NCBI RefSeq assembly: GCF_000005505.3
Contig: NC_016134.3
Span: 23,201,584-23,265,583, forward strand
Direction: 5' to 3'
From: Brachypodium distachyon
Lineage: Eukaryota > Streptophyta > Magnoliopsida > Poales > Poaceae
Length of the DNA: 64,000 nucleotides
Part shown: in pieces, positions 1 to 11,469 of the stretch
How the letters are laid out: the number at the start of each line of letters is the position of its first letter
How positions within the stretch are numbered: position 1 is the first letter of the stretch
Notes under the pieces: generated by a model
The model's input: only the letters and a program-made list of their open reading frames with translations
Told to the model about the DNA's origin: nothing
Database searches by the model: none
Translations under genes and position numbers: made by a program

Positions 1-949
1 CTTGAGGCCTAGTGGCTATGGGATAACACAACTTCTCAGAGAGGACTCGACAGCCCGTGATGTAGCTTTGACCCGGAGAAGGGTGAGTGTCCTGCTATTA
101 CGCATCACCGTCATAACAGCCATGATGACACTACGGAGGCATCATCGTTGTAACGGTCATGGTGGCACTACGGAGGTGACCCTGAATCCCTGATGTTGGT
201 TGTTGAGTATGCAACGGAGGTCAAGGTCCTAGGAGCCGTTAGGCCCAGAAAGGTCTCACAGGTCGGGATCTTGGGGGCGTTTGTCTCCACAGAGACCTGA
301 TCCTCCGGAATCCTTCCTTTAACTGGTTTTGTCAGGGATCCTATCTCGCTCTGTGCTTGAATCGAAGGCGCAACAGCTTGCCACAAGGATATGCTCATTT
401 ACGTCCCAGGGTCGTCCGCGAAGGTTCTTGAAGAAGTCTTGTGCAGATTCAATGGTGTTGAGCTTACGAGGGAGGGCCGTTTTGGGTTCCTACAAAGATT
501 TCAAAGAGGGTCCAAGCCAATGGGATGTGGCAGCTCGCACAGCGTGATGCCCTCAAGATTTCCCTCAGACCAGCATCCGTTCTAGTAACGTTCTTACCAA
601 AAACATAAGTACAGTACGCAATGCTTAGCTGATAATAACAAAGAATTATTGACTAGAAAGTGATGAAGCACCCAATGGTTAAATTATTGCCTATCACTAT
701 CTGTAACTACCTCAAAATGTTAATGACGGTAACAAGGACACGGGAAGAAATGATAATGTCAAAATTGATGGGTCATAACAAATAGTCTGTGAATATTACT
801 TTTTTATTTATCCAAAAGTGACCAAATATACTGAAGCTATCTATTCTGTCGTATAAAAAAAATGGAGTTGATATGATTGAGAAACAGCAAACAATTAGTA
901 TGTATTTGTCTTTCATCTAGAAGAAAGAAAAACTGAGATGGAGTAGTAC
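1..949. other. Left edge: probable intron of the FMN-hydrolase gene, no exon seen
   Basis: I find no exon in this stretch. If the neighbouring minus-strand gene is complete in the genome, its last exon or exons (the C-terminal HAD motifs) must lie left of position 1, and this stretch is then intron, perhaps holding an unidentified insertion. Positions 1-585 are less AT-rich than 600-949 and give short open frames on both strands (for example 168-398 minus and 329-585 plus). I recognise none of them, and they may be transposon debris. Confidence 0.4.
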
Positions 950-3847
950 CAATTTGGCAAGAACAGAATGTCCAAGACAAATACTCTGAGAGCTTTAACT
1001 TCTCCTCGATTAATTGGTACCTATAGAACATATATGAGAAACAAGTAATTGTGTACAAATGTATCAAGAGAGCTGCAACTCACCAGACAGGATAATTTGT
1101 AAAAGTGTGCATTTCATAGTTATTTTTCTTTAAACTGCGTAGAATGTCTTCAACACCATCGACGTACTCATATGCTCTCACCATGCAATCTTTCAGACCT
1201 ACATGACATAGAAATGGATTTCAAAGAGAATTATCAAAGCAAGAGAAAGAGCAGAATACAGACTAATTAGCTTGGTTTTGCAGGAAGCCTATATCACAGT
1301 AGGTGTAAGTAACCAGAAGGGCACCAAAACTTATGGCTTTATATTTTTACTATTCAACATCTAATAAACCAGGCTATTTGTAATGTGAGATGACTCATAA
1401 GTCAATAAGTTATTTATTGTTGAAGACAGTGATTGTTAGTATCAGCCTAAAGGGAACGTGTACCCTAATTGCACTTCTACTTTGACCTTCTCACCTTCTA
1501 AATCAAAAGATCTGCCGTCATTGAAGAACTTTTTGGCTAGCTCGCTCTGAAAGAAGCAAATAAGATAGTGTGCAGTTCAAAGAAGTAGTAAAAATATCAA
1601 TGAAGGAGATTACTGCAAGCTAGTACCAAATAGTACTTTAAATATTCCATTTAAAACCCCCTTAAGTGTGTAAACATCATGTATGGTTATCAAAGACTAA
1701 AAAAGGAAACAAATCTCACATTAACAAAAATTACCTAACTCATGCAATGCATATGTGTGTAGAACCGATCATTATGCATGTAGGAGGGGTGTGGAAGTTT
1801 GGCTCCACCAAAGCTGGCATTGGTTCTTTTTGATGTCCTGACTTCTATCGTAATGCACATGGACTCCCTCTACCTTATAAGGTTCCCTACTTTTCGCTCA
1901 AACCAAATGTGTCCCTAACCTTGCTATGTGGACATGACGCTCTTTTAACTCCTTTACCATGCCCTACACATCTCACCCGTAGCCTTTGTTCTGGTCACCA
2001 GCCAGCAACAGTAGATTTTGGAGTGCCACTGATCCCCAGTCCACACTGCACGTTTGATCCATCTCTGCCTTGGTGCAATCTGGTTGCATGCACCATGCAG
2101 CATAGATTTAGGGCCGGGCATATGGTTACCAAAGCGGACCAAATCTGAAACCCCCAGAACCCAACAGAGGACTTCTTAGCCTGGCATTACGATAAAAGCT
2201 ACCCAACGCAACATGTGGTGAAGGACTCTAGAAGTCTCAAGTATGTGCCCTATCTGTGGAATGCAGGAAGAAAACAGCTACCATGCACTGCACAAAGGCC
2301 AGAGCTTTGAGAACAGAGCTTTTGGAGTGGTGTTGTGTCTGTGAGTGATGTTGCGGCTGAGATGTATTCAATTAGTAACGAACAACATGTGAGAAAAAAA
2401 GAGCAAAAAATTATACTGCGGTTGCTATTTCTCCTAACTAATCTGCATAAACAATAAACAATTAAACTATTGTGTCATGGAAAGCTCTTCATTATGTGGA
2501 TGCATGTATGCTTGATGCCTTGATGGAGTGCTGCACACTTGGTTCTAGTTGTTTTCTTTTCCAAACAATTCTAATTTGATATTTAGAAAAGTTCTTGGTG
2601 ACTCAGTTTGTTACTTGTGATTGTGATGTGGAGTAGTCTCGTCATTCTAAAATCCGTGTCAACTTTGGTTTATATGGTATTTACTGAAACCGTAACAAAG
2701 TAGTTCGACATTAGAAAATATCACAAGAATTCCATAGTCCATACACCAAGGACAACAAAACTGACCACGTATATTGTGTGTGGCACTCCACTAGTTTCAA
2801 GAATGAATGTGTACAACCTGCAGTACATAACTTCCTATGCATGAAATAACTCCACGATTACAAGTTTATGTCACACTAAAATTCAAACATAGAGTAAGCA
2901 AATATTAAATGTTCACTGAGCATTAAAAATACCATCATATAGACAGAAAATAAGTCAAGCTTCTATAGTTGATACCTCATTAATCATTCCCATCTCAAAT
3001 TCAGACCATGCTGTTGGATGCTTGCTTTCTAGGAGTTCCTTCATGGACATTCTACAGAAAAATGTTGGATCAACGAGAACTTAGGAAGGATGTGAAGAAC
3101 ATAAGGTTCAAACACAATTCAAGACAGAGGTCTAGCAATAAGTAACGCAGGATTGATATGGCAAAGAGGCTGCTAGTTAAACAGATTCATTGAGGTACTA
3201 AAACATGAGGATGTACATGACACCAAACAACACTGCGAAAATAGTCCTCGACACAACCTTACACTTCGGCCTGCTCTGACAGATCACTGTTCTATTCTAA
3301 AATTTTGAATAACTATTTTTCTTACGGTGTCAGTGTTACATCCTTCAAATAACTAATGAATCATTTTGCAATTTCTAAGAAAAAAACTCAGTAATTTAGT
3401 AGCGGCTACCGCACAGATTATGTAGTTAGTCCAGAATACATGGTCCCGACATCTTAGCACAAGCGCACGTGCCCAATTCGGCCGATTCTTACCACATCAC
3501 CACCAAAGAACCCACCACGCATTCCATCGAACACCTAACCGGCATGGCATGCCTAGACCACAACAATACAAGAACCGACAGCGGTCAACAAAGAATAGGG
3601 ATAAGGAAGAGGGGTATGTACGCAACTGAAAGAAGGAGGGGATGTGGTGGTAGAAAGGGTCGCGGACGATGGTATCCATGACGTCGAACAGCAGAACCGG
3701 CAGCTTCCTTGGTCGGGACGCCTCCGCCGCCGGGACCGGGGTGGAGGACGACATGGTTGGGGGCCGCAGCGAGGAGGAGAAGGCGGGAGCGGTGGGTTTG
3801 GGGAGGGAGGCAAGGTAGGGAGGCAGAGATGGCAGCAAGCGGACCAT
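950..3847 (-). CDS. Chloroplast FMN hydrolase-like HAD phosphatase, 3' end off window
   Basis: Five exons can be joined on the minus strand with GT-AG borders and consistent phase: 3627-3847, 2976-3051, 1495-1546, 1084-1198 and 950-1020, about 178 codons. The start is the ATG at 3847. Residues 1 to about 40 are rich in Ser, Pro and Ala with few acids, like a plastid transit peptide. Next comes LLFDVMDT, the HAD motif I with the nucleophile and acid/base Asp pair (DxxDT). Later exons give SMKELLESKHPTAWSEFE, DGRSFDLEG, YVDGVEDIL, MHTFTNYPVWYQLIEEK and SWTFCSCQIG, which match the plant family that includes Arabidopsis chloroplast FMN hydrolase (At1g79790), which dephosphorylates FMN to riboflavin. 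The HAD motifs with the catalytic Lys and the acidic pair are not in the window, so function cannot be confirmed. No stop or frameshift is seen in the five exons. The family call is firm; the substrate is inferred from the family. Confidence 0.85.
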
Positions 3848-3850
3848 CAA

Positions 3851-4734
3851 GGCAAGAAGTGGTAGACTGGTAGGCGAAGCGTGAAAGATGTTTTGTTTTG
3901 ATCTGTAAACTGCGGACGCATGGAAGCCGACACCTGGAAGGCTGGGTCACTCGGGCAGATAACGGAAATCCCAAATCATCATTGTCGTAAACGCTAATAT
4001 CTGTCTAATCTCCATCTTTACTCTACTTCATAAAAATTCAATGCCAAAATTGAAGCTATTTGGCCTCCGATGACAAAACAACCAAGATTGATTTATCTCC
4101 TCCTCTAAAGACGTCAAGATTAAGTGACATCCTCTTTAGAACAAGAATAATAGAAACTGCACATGGGCTTAATCTTTCCCGAACATAACCTTTATCAATG
4201 GTGCTTGTCGCTGACGCTGAATTTCCTTGGTCTAATCAGAGTAAGTACGGTATGATGAACGTTTTGAAAGAGGAGCTTCTGAGATCAATTTGATGCTCGA
4301 TCGATGAGTCTTATAGGAGGGACTGTCCAGCTGATATCTACTCGGGTAACACATCCTTGAAATGTTGCAAGAATGGAACAATAGAACTAAGAGGATAGGC
4401 TGACTCGACTCGTTAGTTGAAAATGAAACATCTTTGCGCAGTAACAGACCGTACAGGCGGCCGGAGCAAGGTGTCCTATTGTTCAGGACGCAAAAAATTA
4501 GGGGCCCTAAATCTAACCTTAAGATTAAGAGAAAAGTCTATTTTAAACACTGATTTGTAGACAAAATCTAAATCGGACTTTAACCTTTTAATCACTAAAT
4601 TTCGAACCCTGGCCTTACTGATCCCGGTTAATTAAATCCCTTAAGCCCAGAAACCGTGTTTGGTTGATCGTTTTCACTAACAGGTTTTGGGATTGATGAG
4701 TAGTCTTAAAAATTCTCATGATTTGCGTCTATGT
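3851..4734. other. Upstream flank of the FMN-hydrolase gene, no gene seen
   Basis: This lies 5' of the minus-strand HAD gene and should contain its promoter and 5' untranslated region, but I see no clear TATA box. The open frames between 3469 and 3974 other than exon 1 are shadows of the GC-rich exon. Nothing else is recognised. Confidence 0.4.
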
Positions 4735-4866
4735 CACTGCTACATAATGGATCATTAGTAACGAGCGTAAAATATAACATTAGTAGCAGACGTCTCACCC
4801 GCCGCAACCTCCATGCTAGTGACGAAGTGCAAATCAGTGGCGAGAAGGCCACCCGTTACTGATGGG
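4735..4866. mobile_element. Eroded CACTA transposon terminus
   Basis: The stretch starts CACTGCTACATAATGGATCA and continues ATTAGTAACGAGCG. It parallels the start of the large CACTA element at 32149 (CACTACTACAGAAAGGCTTA then ATCAGTAACGG). Further diverged copies of the subterminal motif follow (CTAGTGACG, ATCAGTGGCG) and it ends with CCCGTTACTGATGG. No coding region or opposite end is seen nearby, so this is a fragment or the end of a small deletion derivative. Confidence 0.55.
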
Positions 4867-5587
4867 GTGCGGTCACGCCACACACATGGGGATTAGAAGA
4901 AAATAAAAAATAAATCACAAAAATAAATTGCTCGCTTGTCAAGCTCCGCCGCTGCCGCTCCGGGCCCCACGCGCGACGTTGCTCCTACATGCGCCGCCAG
5001 TTCACCAAACGGATTTTCTAGAAATAAATGCATTAAGTAATTAGGATTCGTAAGGTTAGGGTTCGAGGTTAGGGTTCAATTCAGACTTTGCCTAAAAGAT
5101 CAGAGTTTAACGTAGAAATCCCGACCGGGATCATCCTTTTCCTAGCGTGGCAAACAGTTTTAAGGTAATAATTGACCGGATTAAAAAGGTCAGGATCCCG
5201 ATTTTAGGGATTAAGAAGTCAGGGTTCATTTCGGTCGTCGTCTACAAGTACAGGGTTGAAAGCGGACTTTTCTTGAAGATTAATTATCTATGCTTAACTA
5301 ACATCAGGTTTTCAGGTCCATTAAATAAAAAAAAAGCCCGTAAAAACAAGGGCAGAGGATTAAAGGCCTGCCTAGCTAGCTGCTTTTCAGCATTTCATCG
5401 TACCATCGTGTTCGGCCGGAACTATTAGCGATATGTCATGATATATTCCCTACCATTTCAACACAAATACTGAAAGATGATGCTTTTCAGTGGAACATGA
5501 AAAATTGCAGCTTCAACACAACCTTTATTATACAATGTTTACCAGTCCTTTTTCGGAGTCAAAGAAGCATCCAGAGTTACCCGAGAG
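4867..5587. other. Intergenic DNA, no gene seen
   Basis: There is a short GC-rich patch near 4940-5000, two GGTTAGGGTTC-type repeats near 5055-5080, and otherwise AT-rich sequence. The open frame at 5147-5428 has no recognisable domain. Confidence 0.35.
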
Positions 5588-5667
5588 AAAAAAAGGCTCC
5601 CGCCCTAGCCGCCACCTACTGCCCGCTCCAGATCGTTCTCGTCTCCCGGCCAGCCGGGAACGACGCC
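5588..5667 (+). mobile_element. Left piece of a possible retroposon split by the Gypsy element
   Basis: A GC-rich run (GGCTCCCGCCCTAGCCGCCA onward) starts just after a short A-rich stretch and ends exactly at the 5-bp target site ACGCC. Its continuation is at 20229, on the far side of the Gypsy element. The style is that of 5' ends of plant non-LTR retroposons or of a GC-rich 5' untranslated exon. No protein is recognised. Confidence 0.3.
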
Positions 5668-6152
5668 TGACGTGGTTATGACTAATCACATATTCGACTC
5701 GAGTATACCCGGTATAGCCCAGCTGAGGCCCACAAGGAAGTCTACTTCGACTACAAGAGTCTACATACCAAATCTTCCGACTCAAGATAAGAAAGGTTAA
5801 TTAGAGTATATCTCCTCATTGTAACTGACTTCGACTCTACCTGAAACCTGAGTTCCTGCATATATAAAAAACCAGGAGGGGGAGCCAATAGGACACCCTC
5901 CAACTTAGATACAAGTCGCCTAGACGCACTTGACGACTCAATGCATTTAGACTCTGCGGCACCCCATTGTAAATGACTCATCAATACAGATCCGACAAGC
6001 AGAACGTAGGGGTATTACCTCATCGAGGGCCCTGAACCTGGGCAAATCGTGTCCCCTGTGTCCTTGTTAGCCGATGAGTTCGCCAACACACACTCATCTT
6101 TTCTTGATACAAGTCCATCAATATGGACATTGTCGAAGTTACATCTTCGTCA
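5668..6152 (+). repeat. 5' LTR of the Gypsy element
   Basis: Starts TGACGTGGTTATGACTAATC and ends ACATCTTCGTCA. It matches 19739-20223 along its full 485 bp with about 33 substitutions and two single-base indels counted by eye. A TATA-like TATATAAA at 5861 marks the likely U3/R promoter. Confidence 0.93.
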
Positions 6153-6172
6153 TTGGCGCCTTCTGTGGGGAG
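6153..6172 (+). other. Primer-binding-site-like sequence
   Basis: TTGGCGCCTTCTGTGGGG begins directly after the 5' LTR. Many plant Gypsy elements carry a TGGCGCC core here for tRNA priming of minus-strand DNA synthesis. The exact tRNA was not worked out. Confidence 0.6.
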
Positions 6173-6747
6173 AACGTGTGTTGGAAACACGACCTCGTCG
6201 GTTCCAAATCCAGCAGAACCATCATGGACTCAGGCGGAGTCGACGATCCTCGAGTCTTCTGCCGCTCGCCTTCAGTCCAACCCCGAAGTCTTGGACAAGC
6301 TTGATGCCCGCTTGGATCTCATATTCGGCGAGTTCCACGTTCGATCCGGTATCCTTCGATTACCGTGTCCGACTCCTTCTTTTCCGAAAGAATTGCTTCT
6401 CCTTTCTCCTTTAGAGAAAGATCCGCCGACAAGCTCGTCGGAGCTACTCAAGGAAGCAGAGCGAGTCCCCTCTTGGACCTGCTCTGATGTTAAAGACGAT
6501 CCATCCTCACGTGCGGACAGCCCCGTCCCTAACCGCTTAGAACAAGGGAGTTGCTGACAACCCCATCTCGCCGGGTTCACCCGACGAAATAGAACAGGTT
6601 TCCCTATGAACCTCCTCCGACTCTGACAGAAATCCACCCCAATCTGCAGGAAGCCCCGTCCCAGGCGACGCCGGCAACTGCTCAGAACGGGAAGGCTGCC
6701 ATAGCAGCAGCGATCTTGCGCCCGAGTGTGCCATCGCTCAAGTCTTC

Positions 6748-9180
6748 ATGACAAATCTCGCCGCCCCAAAGCAGACTCCTCTGGCCGCGAGTGCATCCGC
6801 AGGTCTACCAGCTGGATATTCTGCGGCAGAGAAAGCTCGAGTCCAGGCAGCCCTGGAGTCAGGAGTCCTCATGAAGGATCCCACTATCGCTGAGTTGCAA
6901 TTATATGCTAACTCACTTGCCAGGGCTCAGCACGACCTGAACAAAGCGAAGGAGGATTTCATCAAGAAGCAAAAGCTTGAAGCGGAGGGGCTGAAGAAAC
7001 TGGATGAAAATATCCAAGCACACAAAAGAACTCACCCGGGTTCACTCAGCGACTCTGATGGAGCCACACCTCCCAGAGATCTCCCCAGACGAAACATCTC
7101 GCGTCGTGATCACAAGACCCGAAACCTGGCTCCAAGCTTCATGTCGGTTGACGACCACAGCGATATGATACCAGAAACCCTGGAGGCTGCCTTGCTTGCA
7201 GCCGATACCTACCTACAAACAATCCAGCCACCCGATAGTGACCCGCGTTCGCGGCTTCACAAACAGATTCTGGAAGGATTGAATAAAGCGGGGGCTTCTT
7301 GTATCAGCCAAGACTTCAACAACCGAAGGCAGCCGCGGGACAGGACTCCATCCCGCCGCGATGGAGAAATCCAGCATGACCTCGACCCGCCTCCACGAAG
7401 TCGCAGGGAGCATGACTCGCTCCCGAGGGAAACACTAGGGTCTTCCCGGGTCGCAAATCGCGATCGGCGAGACAGATATCGCGACCGCTCGCCGGGACTC
7501 CGATCACGAGGCTGAGACATGCGGAGCGCCATGCTTCAGCCATCGCATCCGTCAATCTAGGATGCCCAGGAATTTCAAATCGCCGGCTGATCTAGCCAAG
7601 TATGACAGCACTCAAGAGCCCAAGACTTGGCTGGAAGACTACCTCACCGGGATTCGTTGCCAAGGCGGTTCTCGCACCACCGCCATGTAGTGCCTGCAGC
7701 TGCAACTCAAAGGCCCTGGACGCACGTGGTTAACTGGCTTACCACGAGACGACATTGACTCGTGGGAGGAGCTCGTCCAAGCTTTCACCCGCAACTTCAG
7801 GTCCACGTACAAACAACCCGTCTCCCTCGAGCAACTCCGAGCTTGCATTCAAAAGGAGGGAGAATCCATCCGTCCGTACATCCAGCGCTGGACCAACACC
7901 AAACACGCTTCTGAGGAAGTCTCTGATGAAAGCGCCATCGACGCTTTCAAACGAGGACTCCGATGAGTCGAACTCAAAGAGGAATTGGGTCGTGTGCGGA
8001 GGTTTTCGAGGTGGTGACAAGCGCAAGCAACAATGGCAGAGAAAAGGAAATCAACCAACCCTTGCTTAGCAGTTAGCTTCCCCTTGCCCGTTTTAAGGAA
8101 TGAGCAAGGCAACATCAAGCCAAGTCACCCTCTAGCCGAGTGCCGGCGTTTCAAGGAACTACAGGCTGAGTTTGCCAGGACACAGCAGTTGGCAACCAGT
8201 GCGGGCTTCTCACAATTACCTGGGATGCTTCCATACCCTAACGAAGGAGTCAATGCACCCTTGCTGCCTCCCATACCAGGAGTTCTAGCCATCGGTGCTC
8301 CTCCTTCGCCTCTGTGCCCAGCCAGTTTTGCCGGCGCAGTGCACCCAGTTGCACTTGCGCTACCACCAGAAGCGCCGACAACGGTCGCCAGTTCATATCC
8401 AACTCCGGTCGGGCACATCTGCATGATTCAAAAAGGGAAACCCACGAATCGGGTCCAAAAGTCTATAACTCGACAGGTCCATATGGCCGTGAGGTCACCT
8501 CCCTCCTCAACGGAGTACCTCGACTGGTCGGATGTGGGGATCACGTTCTCCAGAGAAGATCACCCAGCCTACATCCCGCAACCGGGAAATGCAGGACTGG
8601 TGCTCGACGCACAGATCGGGGGCTACATGTTGAACAGAGTGTTCATCGACGGCGGTAGTGGGCTAAACATTATCTACGCCGACACCCTACGAAAGATGAA
8701 CCGCTCGACAACAAAGCTGGCTCCCACAAAGACAACCTTCCATGAGATCATCCCAGGAAAATCAGCCACACCACTGGGCAAAGTTAGCCTTGACGTGGTG
8801 TTCGGCACACCCGAAAACTTCAGACGCGAAAGACTCGACTTCGAAGTGGTCGACTGGCCATCCCAGTACCACATGGTCTTGAGTCGCGTCGCGCTAGCAC
8901 GCTTTATGACAGTCCCGCATTACGCTTACCTTAAGCTCAAAATGCCTGGACCCAACGGCGTGATAACTATCTCTGGAAGCTTCCTGCGGTCCGATCACTG
9001 TGACCGTGAATTCCATAAAATTTCCGAATTACTTGCCGCGCAGGACCAGGCTGGCCAGGCCTACTTCTTAACAGACGACGACCAAATTCCGTCCTTAAGA
9101 AAATAGCCACTGAGGCCACAGGCGGTGTAGACTTGAAGACGGAGGAAGCACAGGCCTCTTTATCAAAGGAGGCCAACGTT
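6748..9180 (+). pseudogene. Gypsy gag-protease region, decayed
   Basis: The open frame 6748-7515 gives a gag N-terminal region (helical, charged, then Arg/Asp-rich). From about 7568 another frame carries a Retrotrans_gag-like domain (NFKSPADLAKYDSTQEPKTW, then GPGRTWLTGLP and SWEELVQAFTRNF), with a TAG in place of an expected Gln codon near 7688 and a TGA near 7966. The frame 8033-9106 holds an aspartic protease domain with active-site loop VFIDGGSGLNII near 8640-8675. A shift near 9090 moves the reading into ATEATGGVDLK. No RT or integrase follows. The stop codons fit C-to-T decay (CAG to TAG, CGA to TGA). In the living family the product would be a capsid-like protein plus the maturation protease. 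Confidence 0.82.
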
Positions 9181-9702
9181 GGCTCAGCCAGCAGCCTTAT
9201 CAACTACGGGGTACTGGCTCGCTGGGCTCCCTTAACCGCAACAACGAGAGTCCCCTCTAGTAGGTGCACTAAAACAACGAGCACACCAAGCTGGCTTCGC
9301 AGCCAATGCAGCGTAGCTCGGAAGACGCCTGCCGAAGAAAGAGTCAGTTCAAAACAATACCCGCAAGTCATCCACGCCTCGACATGGCTGTTCAGCCAAC
9401 TCGACTGCGGGATATGAGACTCAAAAACCTCCTCCTAATACTCCAATCCAGAGCCGGGGACTCAAGAAGCAAGGCGCGGAACGCCCCACAACTGCGCCGC
9501 TCGCCAACGCGCCAGGCTTTTTTACTTGATTTTCATTTTAGTTTCTCATCTATTTATCTTTTTTTTTCTGCATTTTTAAGTACCTTCTTGTACCATCGGT
9601 ACGTAATAAAACTATTTATGCTCCTCTATTTAGAGTTTTTTTTCCTTTTACTTACCTTGTTGCGATCGCATCACACTCAGAACTGAGAGATCAATCCCAA
9701 AC

Positions 9703-10510
9703 CTGTCATTGGACGCACTTGCCACACGGGGGCTACGTCCAATCGACCAAAACTTGTCATTGGACACACCGACACTCGGGGGCCGCGTCCAATCAACCCA
9801 AAACTTGTCATTGGACGCACCCGACACTCGGGGACGCACTCGACACTCGGGGGCGGCGTCCAATCGACCAAAAACTTGTCATTGGACGCACTCGACACTC
9901 GGGGGCGGCGTCCAATCGACCAAAAACTTGTCATTGGACGCACTCGACACTCGGGGGCAGCGTCCAATCGACCAAAACTTGTCATTGGACGCACCGACAC
10001 TCGGGGGCCGCGTCCAATCGACCCAAAACTTGTCATTGGACGCACCGACACTCGGGGGCCGCGTCCAATCGACCCAAAACTTGTCATTGGACGCACCGAC
10101 ACTCGGGGGCCGCGTCCAATCGACCCAAAACTTGTCATTGGACGCACCCGACACTCGGGGGCCGCGTCCAATCGACCCAAAACTTGTCATTGGACGCACC
10201 CGACACTCGGGGGCCGCGTCCAATCGACCCAAAACTTGTCATTGGACGCACCCGACACTCGGGGGCCGCGTCCAATCGACCCACAACTTGTCATTGGACG
10301 CACCCGACACTCGGGGGCTGCGTCCAATCGACCCACAACTTGTCATTGGACGCACCCGACACTCGAGGGCTGCGTCCAATCGACCCACAACTTGTCATTG
10401 GACGCACCCGACACTCGGGGGCTTCGTCCAATTGACCGCAGATATTGTCATTGGGTGCACCCAACGCTCGGAGGCTGCGTTCAATCAACTCTAAAACCTC
10501 TCGTCGTCCG
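9703..10510 (+). repeat. Minisatellite, about 15 copies of a 52/53-bp unit
   Basis: Each unit contains GACACTCGGGGGC, CGTCCAATCGACC and ACTTGTCATTGGACGCAC. Most units are 52 or 53 bp, with longer ones near 9800-9900. Every unit carries GCGTCCAAT and ATTGGACGC as a 9-bp inverted pair about 21 bp apart. The array lies between the gag-protease region and the 3' part of the Gypsy element. Open frames across it on both strands are a by-product of the repeat. Confidence 0.93.
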
Positions 10511-10827
10511 CACCTGACATTCACGGGCTATCACGTAAACAAACATCAGCACAATCATTCAATGGTCGGCAATTTCAAAGCAAGCAAAATTGGAATAACG
10601 ATGTTTTCTCATACAAGATCAACGAAATACAGAACAAGAAGGTGCGACCTCTTCAACGATGCTAACAGTTTTCAACTACAAAAGATTTCAAAGTATTTGG
10701 GGCTCCACATGACTGCAAACCAGTCATGCACAGACCCGGGGGCTACTCCCACCGGGAGTGCTGGTCGCGCACTCGGTAAAAATACTACTCAGGCAACTAC
10801 GCCTACATCCTTAACGAATATCAAAGT

Positions 10828-11154
10828 CTACTCTACTCCAAGGCCATAAGAGTCACCAGCTGATGTGCCGTGTTCTCCATCATGTCGTAAATCGGTCCAA
10901 GCTAAGCATCGTCCGGAACATAAGAGGGGGTCAAATGTAGGGAGTCCAGATTCAATGAGGGGTAGCGAAGACGAACAAACAAGAGGGCCAGCATAGCCCC
11001 CCTCCACCAATTGTTCATGAGTAGCCCCCCTCACTACTGCCCCTTCGCAAAATCTCTCGATTAATCCTTTCAGGTCAACAGGAACAGGAAGCTCCGGAAA
11101 CAAGTTATGGTGCACCTCTATCAAACAGTGACTGCAGGACTTCAGGCAGATCAC
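10828..11154 (-). pseudogene. Antisense ORF fragment of the Gypsy element, copy 1
   Basis: Read on the minus strand it contains LFPELPVPVDLKGLIERF followed by VRGATHEQLVEGG. This resembles the C-terminal part of the antisense protein seen at 15698-18207 (there: alternatives of ALWPQEKVPRRLGSLMVKF and MKELV). Upstream on the plus strand at about 10737-10780 is GGGGGCTACTCCCACCGGGA, also present near 15635, so a module has been duplicated. No start or complete domain is visible. Confidence 0.45.
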
Positions 11155-11469
11155 TGCTCTTGCAACTCGATCCTGCAGCAGCGCAAGGACATAACCCTTG
11201 TCGCGGTTCGACCAGAAGGATGGGGTCTATGAACCAAATCGTGCTAAAGCATCAAGACGAATCTTTACACGTTCAGCTTCAACGTATGGTTCTGGCATCA
11301 TATCTGCAAAATGTGGCGTGTCCAAGTCAGTCGAAATTCAGTTAACTCAACAACTTCAAGCAGAGGACTCAACGTTACCTCGTAAATCTGAACTCAGCTT
11401 CACGGTTTCCCAAAGGAGGAAATCCTCTCGGCCCGATGCGGACCGATTCTCTGACTTGAGCAAGGAGAT

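Noticed and set aside
9709..10517. Long overlapping open frames (about 210-260 codons) on both strands
   Set aside because: They are the 52/53-bp minisatellite read in several frames; the proteins are the same short repeat with frame jumps.
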